NCBI RefSeq assembly: GCF_003945385.1
Contig: NZ_AP018920.1
Span: 4,588,001-4,652,000 of the forward strand
Length of the DNA: 64,000 nucleotides
Reading direction: 5' to 3'
Source: Pseudonocardia autotrophica
GTDB taxonomy: Bacteria; Actinomycetota; Actinomycetes; Mycobacteriales; Pseudonocardiaceae
In this document: piece after piece, positions 58,944-64,000 of the stretch
Layout: every line of letters begins with the position of its first letter
Position numbering within the stretch: the first letter of the stretch is position 1
Notes under the pieces: model-generated
The model's database searches: none
What the model was told of the DNA's origin: nothing
What the model saw: only the letters and a program-made list of their open reading frames with translations
Translations under genes and position numbers: made by a program

Positions 58944-60389
58944 CGCGGTCAGCGGCGGGCAGCTGCCGCCCTCGGCGAGCACCTGCCGGCGGGTGCGCAG
59001 GTAGAGCACCGGGCCACCGGCCAGCCCGCGCAGCTTCCGGGCCGCCGCACCGTCCGGCAGCGCGACGGTCTCGTGCCGCCGCTCCTCCGGGTCCGCCGGC
59101 ACCTCGGCCACCGCCGGCACCCCCGCCGCCTCGGCCACCGCCACCGCGGACGGCCCGGTGCCCGCGGCGGCATCCGCCTCGCCACCGTCGGTACCGGCCC
59201 GGGCCGGTCCCGGACCGGGCGCGGAGCCGGCGGTGTCCGGCTCCGGAGGATCGTCCTGCGCGACACCGGCCGACTCGCGGCGCACGATCTCGCGCAGCCG
59301 CGCGATCCCGGCCGGGAACCGGCGCAGCGCGAGCCGGCGGGCCGGCCCGTCCAGCGCGACCTTGCCGAGGAACGCGCCGAGCCCGAGTGCGTAGCCGCCG
59401 AGCTGGGTGCGCAGCTCGCCGTCCGAGGGACGGTGGTGGTGCCACACGTAGGCGGCAGGCAGGTAGCCGAGTGTGCCGCCGTCCAGCACGATCCGGACCA
59501 TCAGCTCGATGTCCTCGCCACCGCGGGTGGCCCGGCCCGGGCCGAGTGCCTCGTCGAAGCCGCCCAGCTCACGGACCCGCCGGGCCCGCACGGCGAGGTT
59601 CGCGCCGATCCCGAACAGGCCGGGCGAGAACGGGAACACCGCCGAGTCCACCGGCGGGTCGTCGAGCCGGAACCGGCGCGGAGTGAATCCCTTGTTCCAG
59701 GCCAGTGCGATGTCCGCGGCCCGCTCCTGCGGGGTGTCGAGCCGGGCCGCCAGCACCGGGCCGCTGAGCCCGGTGAGCCCGGGATCGGCGGCGAACGCGC
59801 CCGCGATCCGGGACGCCCAGTGCCGGTCCGGCTCGGTGTCGTCGTCGGTGAAGGCGACGACCTCGGTCCGCGCCTCGGCCAGCCCCCGGTTGCGGCCGAC
59901 CGACACCCCCCGCCTGCGCTCGTGGACGTAGTGCACCCGGTCGTCGCCGACCGCGGCGACCACGTCGCGGGTGCGATCGTCCGGCGGGTCGTTGTCGACG
60001 ACCAGCACCGTGACGGCCGCGTGGTCACCGGCCAGGATCGCCGCGAGGCAGCGCCGCACGCTCTCCGGCCGGCCGCGGGTCGCGACGACGACGGTCATCG
60101 GCTCGTCGGAGGCCGGCGGCGGATCCGGCGGGGCGCCGGCGACGACCGCGGCGGTCGCCCGGTCGATCTCGGCCGCGGTGGCCCGCCCGTCGGTCAGCGC
60201 GACGTCGACCTGGCCGACGGGCACGCCCGCGTCGGTGACCAGGAGACGCGCGGCGGTGAACCGCGGGTGGACGTGCAGGCCCACCCCGGGCGGCCCGCCC
60301 GGGGCGCGCCGGTGGGCGGTCTCCCCGACCCAGATCGGGCCGGGTGATCGGTCCGGCACTGCAGGGACCTCCGGTGTGTGTGTCGACAT
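58929..60389 (-). CDS. GT2-family glycosyltransferase
   Basis: 486 residues from ATG 60389. After an N-terminal extension of about 95 residues, the GT-A domain begins MTVVVATRGRPESVRRCLAA; it includes VTVLVVDNDPPDDRTRD, a DDD-type acidic motif in VVAFTDDDTEPDRHWASR and GGEDIELMVRIVLDGG. The C-terminal 90 residues are low complexity (Ala, Pro, Gly, Glu). Product unknown. The reading frame upstream of 60389 is not protein-like. Confidence 0.88.
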   Translation of the reverse strand: MSTHTPEVPAVPDRSPGPIWVGETAHRRAPGGPPGVGLHVHPRFTAARLLVTDAGVPVGQVDVALTDGRATAAEIDRATAAVVAGAPPDPPPASDEPMTVVVATRGRPESVRRCLAAILAGDHAAVTVLVVDNDPPDDRTRDVVAAVGDDRVHYVHERRRGVSVGRNRGLAEARTEVVAFTDDDTEPDRHWASRIAGAFAADPGLTGLSGPVLAARLDTPQERAADIALAWNKGFTPRRFRLDDPPVDSAVFPFSPGLFGIGANLAVRARRVRELGGFDEALGPGRATRGGEDIELMVRIVLDGGTLGYLPAAYVWHHHRPSDGELRTQLGGYALGLGAFLGKVALDGPARRLALRRFPAGIARLREIVRRESAGVAQDDPPEPDTAGSAPGPGPARAGTDGGEADAAAGTGPSAVAVAEAAGVPAVAEVPADPEERRHETVALPDGAAARKLRGLAGGPVLYLRTRRQVLAEGGSCPPLTAPGRH

Positions 60390-60979
60390 GTGGTGGTGGA
60401 TACGTACCGGATGTCCGGTCCGGTTCAGATCCCGCCGACCCGCCCGGAAGGGCGCGGGTGGTGGCGCGTCGTCTCGTGGTTCGCTCGGGCCGGCTCCGGT
60501 GCGTGTTTCGGCACCGCACGGACCCGGCCGTCGACACGATCGTGGCAGAGCCTCCGATTTCCGACACCGTCGCACCGCCATCCGCGGCCCGAGCGGCCGT
60601 GCGAACGGCCGCCCTGCGCCGTCCGGCCCATCGGCCGATCCGGCGCACGGACCGTCACCCGGTCGCACCGACCGCTCGTCGCAGAATCCGCCTCGATTAC
60701 CTCGAACGGCGCAGTGCGCCCACCGTTCGGCGGCCGTTCTGCACGCGGATCGCGCAGGACGCGCCGCTCGTCGCATGCGCGGCGAGGCTGACAGGCACCT
60801 GAGTCACGGAGCGGTTACGGTCCTTCGTGCTGGCCGACGAAACGTCGGCTGGTGCGCCTGGTCGGCCGTCCGAACCCCGCCTGCCGACACTCCCCCTGGC
60901 GCCCACCAGCACGCGGCGGGGACGGGTTCGCATCCGGCTCGAGAGCCGGAGCAGGGCCCGTGGCGGCGAGGAACCACGA
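60390..60979. other. 590-bp non-coding region before the NlpC/P60 gene
   Basis: No ORF on either strand looks real. The left part would carry the GT2 promoter (minus strand). The right part contains the MtrA-like repeat at 60,803-60,818 and then about 160 nt of leader RNA with several possible stems, including CCGGCT-CGAG-AGCCGG near 60,930-60,945. A structured 5' leader is plausible. I could not match it with confidence to a known riboswitch. Confidence 0.5.
60803..60818 (+). promoter_or_regulatory. MtrA-type direct repeat GTCAC-N6-GTTAC
   Basis: Two five-base half-sites in direct orientation, six bases apart, match the GTnAC-N6-GTnAC site of the actinobacterial response regulator MtrA. MtrA is known to control NlpC/P60 and Rpf wall-hydrolase genes, and such a gene starts 162 bp downstream. 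Confidence 0.55.
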
Positions 60980-62155
60980 ATGACCACTGCACTGAATCCG
61001 GTCGAGACCCCCGCGACCGAGCTCCCCGACATCGGCAGCCCCCGGCGTCGCCGCGACCGCGACTCCGGTGCCGGCATCTCCGCGGCCGAGCTGCTGTCCC
61101 GCTACTCCGAGGCCGGCTTCGACACCCCCGCCTCCGGCGGCCGCCGGGCCGCCAGGGCCGCCGGGACCGGAGCCTTCGGCCCGGCGATCGAGCAGATCGA
61201 CACCCCGGCCACCGGCTTCCCCGCGGTCCCCGCCGGCGACGCCCCGGTCGCCGCGGACGGCGACTCGATCGTCTCCCGGGACCTCCCGGCCGGCGTCACC
61301 TCGCGATCGGCCATCGGGCTGGTCCGCGGCACCTCCGACACCGGGCCGTTCGGCCGCAACCCGCGCGCGGTGGCCGCGACCATGTCGGCGACCCTCGTCG
61401 GCGCCACCGCGGTGATGGGCGTCGTCACGGCGGTCAGCACCCCCGGCGACCAGGCCACCGAGGAGCAGGCGGCCGGGGTCGACCTGGCGGGCGTCAACAA
61501 CGAGGCGACGATGACGCTGTCGCTGCCCGCCGCCGGTTCCGACCAGGGCGGCGCAGGCACCAGCGAGGCCGCGACCACCCTCGGAAGCGGCCTGGAGCAG
61601 GCCACCGCGGCGGTACCGCAGGCGTTCGAGCAGGCCGACGCCGCCCGCATCGCCGCGGTCGCCGCCCAGCAGGAGGCCCAGGAGCGGGCCGAGCAGGAGC
61701 GCGCCCGCGCCGGTGAGCGCGCCGCGAACAACGCGGGCCGGGGCGCCGGATCGGGTGCCGGTGGCAGCGGCGGAGGCGGCGGCCCCGTCGGCGACGTGAG
61801 CGGTTCCTCGGCCGGCATCCAGGCGCTCACCACCGCGAAGACCGCCCTCGGCGCGCCCTACAAGTGGGGCGCCACCGGGCCGAGCGCCTTCGACTGCTCC
61901 GGCCTGATGGTCTGGGCCTTCGAGCAGGCCGGCATCGACCTCCCGCGGACCTCCAGCGCGCAGTCGCAGATGGGCGGCCAGTCGGTCTCCAAGAGCGAGC
62001 TGAAGCCCGGCGACATGGTGTTCTTCTACTCGCCGGTCAGCCACGTCGGCATCTACGCCGGCAACGGCAAGATCCTGCACGCATCGACCAGCGGCGAGCC
62101 GGTCAAGTACTCCGACGTCGACGCGATGCCGTTCCACAACGCGATCCGGGTCTGA
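60980..62155 (+). CDS. NlpC/P60 peptidoglycan hydrolase with a membrane anchor
   Basis: 391 residues from ATG 60980, with GGCGAGGA nine bases upstream. The first 130 residues are polar, Ala/Arg-rich and lack a signal peptide. A single hydrophobic segment (ATMSATLVGATAVMGVVTAV) lies near 132-152, followed by an Ala/Glu/Gln coiled coil (about 210-255), a Gly-rich linker and the NlpC/P60 domain: catalytic Cys306 in SAFDCSGLMVWAFEQAG, His355 in PVSHVGIYAGNGKILHAS, and His367. It cleaves D-Glu-mDAP type bonds in peptidoglycan. The N-terminus is predicted cytoplasmic. Confidence 0.9.
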   Translation: MTTALNPVETPATELPDIGSPRRRRDRDSGAGISAAELLSRYSEAGFDTPASGGRRAARAAGTGAFGPAIEQIDTPATGFPAVPAGDAPVAADGDSIVSRDLPAGVTSRSAIGLVRGTSDTGPFGRNPRAVAATMSATLVGATAVMGVVTAVSTPGDQATEEQAAGVDLAGVNNEATMTLSLPAAGSDQGGAGTSEAATTLGSGLEQATAAVPQAFEQADAARIAAVAAQQEAQERAEQERARAGERAANNAGRGAGSGAGGSGGGGGPVGDVSGSSAGIQALTTAKTALGAPYKWGATGPSAFDCSGLMVWAFEQAGIDLPRTSSAQSQMGGQSVSKSELKPGDMVFFYSPVSHVGIYAGNGKILHASTSGEPVKYSDVDAMPFHNAIRV

Positions 62156-62176
62156 CCCGGCGTTCCGTACGACGTC

Positions 62177-62210
62177 CGAGGCCGGGTCCCTGGGGAGGGA
62201 CCCGGCCTCG
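62177..62210 (+). terminator. terminator after the NlpC/P60 gene
   Basis: A perfect 14-bp stem (CGAGGCCGGGTCCC with its complement) and a six-base loop, 21 bp after the stop codon and before the convergent galT end. Confidence 0.85.
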
Positions 62211-62239
62211 ACGCATGTCCGGCCCCGGTACTCCGCGCC

Positions 62240-63331
62240 CTACCGGCCCCGCAGCCGCTCGGCCACGGCTTCGGGGAGCACGTCGGAGATGAACGCCCCG
62301 GCCCCGGACTCCGATCCCGCCAGGTACTTGATCTTCCCGGGGGCCCGGCGGATCGAGTGCAGCCGCAGGTGCAGCCGGGCGTCGGAACGACCGTCGGACT
62401 CCAGCACCGGGGCCTGGTTCCAGCCCGCGACGTAGGGCAGCTCGTCGTCGTAGAGGGCGTCGAGCCGGCGCAGCACGTCCAGGTAGATCGTGCCGAACTC
62501 GGCGCGCTGCGGTTCGTCGAGCGCCGGGAGATCGGGCGTCGGACGGTGCGGATACAGGTGCACCTCGACCGGCCAGCGCGCCGCCTCCGGCACGAACGCC
62601 GTCCAGTGCTCCCCCGCGACGACGACCCGTTCCCCGGCCCGCTCGGCGGCCAGCCGGACGTCGAACAGGTTCTCCCCGGTCGCCTCCCGGTGCGCGGCCA
62701 CCTGGGCGAGCATCCGCTGCGGGAACGGCGGCAGGTACGGGTAGGCGTAGATCTGACCGTGCGGGTGCGCGAGCGTCACCCCGATCTCGGCGCCCCGGTT
62801 CTCGAACGGGAACACGTACCGCACCCCCGGCCGGGCGCCCAGCGCGGCGGTGCGGTCGGCCCAGGCGTCGAGCACGAGCCGGACCCGACGGGCCGGCAGC
62901 CGGGCGAACGGGGTGTCGTGGTCGTCGGTGAAGCAGACCACCTCACAGCGCCCGGACTCCGCGTGCGGAGCATCCCCGGCCGGCTCCGGGACGGGCGCGC
63001 CCGGCGCCGAGCCGAACGAGGGGAACCGGTTCTCGAATGCAACCACCTGATACTCCGGTGACGGCACCTCGGTGAGCTTGCCGTCCCGGCTGGGGCACAG
63101 CGGGCACCGGTCGGCGGGCGGCTGGTAGGTGCGGTCCTGGCGGTGCGCCGCGATCGTCACCCACTCGCCGGCCAGCGGATCGAAGCGCAGCTGCGAGGCC
63201 GGCGTCACCCGGGGCAGGTCGCGCCGGTCCACCAGACCGGCCGGGTCGCGGGGCGGCGATCCGGGCTCGTCGAACCAGAGGATCTCCCGGCCGTCGGCCA
63301 GCCGGGTCGCCGAGCGGCGCACGGTCTCCAT
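62240..63331 (-). CDS. galT: galactose-1-phosphate uridylyltransferase
   Basis: 363 residues from ATG 63331, favoured by GGAGGAG seven bases upstream; a GTG at 63334 also exists. The active-site motif GVTLAHPHGQIYAYPYLPP holds the nucleophile His and its neighbours, the zinc-type motif is CPLCPSRDGK, and VAFENRFPSFGS matches the N-terminal GalT domain. It interconverts UDP-glucose and galactose-1-phosphate in the Leloir pathway. Its start overlaps the regulator stop by one base. Confidence 0.94.
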   Translation of the reverse strand: METVRRSATRLADGREILWFDEPGSPPRDPAGLVDRRDLPRVTPASQLRFDPLAGEWVTIAAHRQDRTYQPPADRCPLCPSRDGKLTEVPSPEYQVVAFENRFPSFGSAPGAPVPEPAGDAPHAESGRCEVVCFTDDHDTPFARLPARRVRLVLDAWADRTAALGARPGVRYVFPFENRGAEIGVTLAHPHGQIYAYPYLPPFPQRMLAQVAAHREATGENLFDVRLAAERAGERVVVAGEHWTAFVPEAARWPVEVHLYPHRPTPDLPALDEPQRAEFGTIYLDVLRRLDALYDDELPYVAGWNQAPVLESDGRSDARLHLRLHSIRRAPGKIKYLAGSESGAGAFISDVLPEAVAERLRGR

Positions 63332-64000
63332 CACGTCTCCTCCGGTCCGGCGACGATCACGCGGTCCACCTCACCGTCGAGTACCGCCCGATCGACGTCG
63401 GCCAGACCCGAGTCGGTGACCAGCACGTCGGCCTCCCCCAGCTCGGCGATCGTCGAGATGCCGACGGTGCCCCACTTCGTGTGGTCGGCGACGACGACGA
63501 GCTGCCGGCCGGCGTCGACCAGCGCCCGGTTGGTGTCCCGCTCGGTCATGTTCGGTGTGGAGAACCCGGCCGCGGCACTCATCCCGTGCACGCCGAGGAA
63601 CACGATCTCCAGGTTGAGCGAGCGCAGCGCGGCGATCGCGACCGGCCCGACCAGCGCCTCGGACGGCGTGCGCACCCCACCGGTGAGGATCACGGTGGAA
63701 CCCACCGACTCCGCCCCGCCGGTGTGCAGCGCCTCGGCGACGGCGAGCGAGTTGGTGACGACGGTGAGCCGCGGGATCCGGGCGATCCGGTGCGCCAGCC
63801 GCCAGGTCGTCGTGCCGGCGGACAGCCCGACCGCGGCCCCGGGTTCGACGAGCGCAGCCGCCGCGGCGGCGATCGCCTCCTTCTCCGCGGGCTCGCGGAC
63901 CGCCTTCGCCGAGAAGCCGGGCTCGGTGGTGGTGTGGTCGCCGATCACCGTCGCACCGCCGTGCACCTTGTCCACCAGCCTGCGCCGGGCCAGCACGTCG
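63331..64000 (-). CDS. DeoR/GlpR-family regulator, partial
   Basis: The gene enters from beyond the right edge; the helix-turn-helix is outside except for its final DVLARRRLVDKVHGGA segment. The visible 223 codons are the sugar-phosphate sensing domain: GAAVGLSAGTTTWRLAHRIA, LTVVTNSLAVAEALHTG, VFLGVHGMSAAAGFSTPNMT and VADHTKWGTVGISTIAEL. Coupled to galT (TGATG), it is the likely repressor of galactose genes. galK would be expected nearby, but no galK-like gene is visible here. Confidence 0.9.
   Translation of the reverse strand, partial: DVLARRRLVDKVHGGATVIGDHTTTEPGFSAKAVREPAEKEAIAAAAAALVEPGAAVGLSAGTTTWRLAHRIARIPRLTVVTNSLAVAEALHTGGAESVGSTVILTGGVRTPSEALVGPVAIAALRSLNLEIVFLGVHGMSAAAGFSTPNMTERDTNRALVDAGRQLVVVADHTKWGTVGISTIAELGEADVLVTDSGLADVDRAVLDGEVDRVIVAGPEET

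Noticed and set aside
60820..60979. c-di-AMP (ydaO-type) riboswitch before the NlpC/P60 gene
   Set aside because: Some stems and a GGGGACGGGTTCG segment are suggestive, but I could not align the conserved core by eye, so it is not listed as a feature.
1..64000. Transfer RNA, ribosomal RNA, insertion sequences or a replication origin
   Set aside because: I saw no cloverleaf sequence ending in a TPsiC arm, no rRNA sequence, no transposase and no DnaA-box cluster. A tRNA scan would be needed to exclude a missed tRNA.

Overview
This 64 kb window is very GC-rich chromosomal DNA (coding third positions almost all G or C; GTG and TTG starts are common) from an actinobacterium. The gene content points to the Pseudonocardiaceae, most likely Pseudonocardia or a close relative. 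Supporting markers are the actinobacterial qcrCAB-ctaE supercomplex genes, an SsgA-like division protein, an MptB-type mannosyltransferase, an FprA-type ferredoxin reductase, a DUF5709-like protein and many leaderless genes (a -10 of the type TAnnnT six or seven bases before the start codon). The genus is an inference. I see no tRNA, rRNA, prophage, transposase or CRISPR array; the window looks like ordinary chromosome, but it is unusually rich in short tandem repeats.

Layout. 1-4.6 kb: respiratory genes qcrB (partial), qcrA, qcrC and ctaE on the minus strand, diverging from a receiver-like orphan and trpD. 4.6-9.9 kb: an alpha/beta hydrolase with a large LuxR-type ATPase regulator, an Lrp ligand-binding-domain protein, and a leaderless 28-codon leader ORF ahead of a stand-alone ACT-like protein; next to it is a frame-disrupted membrane gene. 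9.9-15.8 kb: FprA, a double-hotdog thioesterase, a GlxA-type regulator, a winged-helix protein and an LLM flavin oxidoreductase. 15.9-20.9 kb: protocatechuate/beta-ketoadipate functions (IclR regulator, pcaB, CoA-transferase subunits A and B) with a HAD phosphatase and a MOSC protein. 21-26.1 kb: a cytochrome P450 behind a perfect 22-bp palindrome, a DAO-type oxidoreductase, a micro-ORF and small basic protein, a phosphopantetheinyl transferase and DNA polymerase IV.

26.2-37.8 kb is a cobalamin region on the minus strand: a B12 riboswitch ahead of a small orphan protein, siroheme/precorrin-2 synthase, CbiG/CobE-like protein, cobB, cobO, a ChlI-ChlD fusion chelatase, cobQ and cobD; cobF lies further away at 47-48 kb. 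Four overlapping stop/start junctions or short gaps tie cobQ through cbiG into one operon. Two repeat-filled intergenic regions (26,846-27,045 and 28,490-29,050) interrupt it. SURF1, needed for cytochrome oxidase assembly, diverges from cobQ.

37.9-49.3 kb: flavin reductase-like protein, acyl-CoA synthetase, a Pro/Ala-rich lipoprotein candidate, SsgA-like protein, DUF5709-like protein, TetR regulator, SDR, apolipoprotein N-acyltransferase, MptB, cobF and a GT4 glycosyltransferase. 49.4-58.8 kb: a carboxylic-acid utilisation island: FAH-family enzyme, a GlcD-GlcF-like fusion, serine-glyoxylate-type aminotransferase, MatC-like carrier, IclR and GntR regulators and a CaiB-type CoA-transferase, with matching GTATAC palindromes at two promoters. 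58.9-64 kb: a GT2 glycosyltransferase, an NlpC/P60 wall hydrolase behind an MtrA-like direct repeat, galT and a partial DeoR-family regulator.

The less explained signals are the two leaderless leader ORFs, the riboswitch-controlled orphan protein, the hairpin-repeat array at 28.5-29.05 kb and the repeat tracts inside otherwise conserved enzymes.
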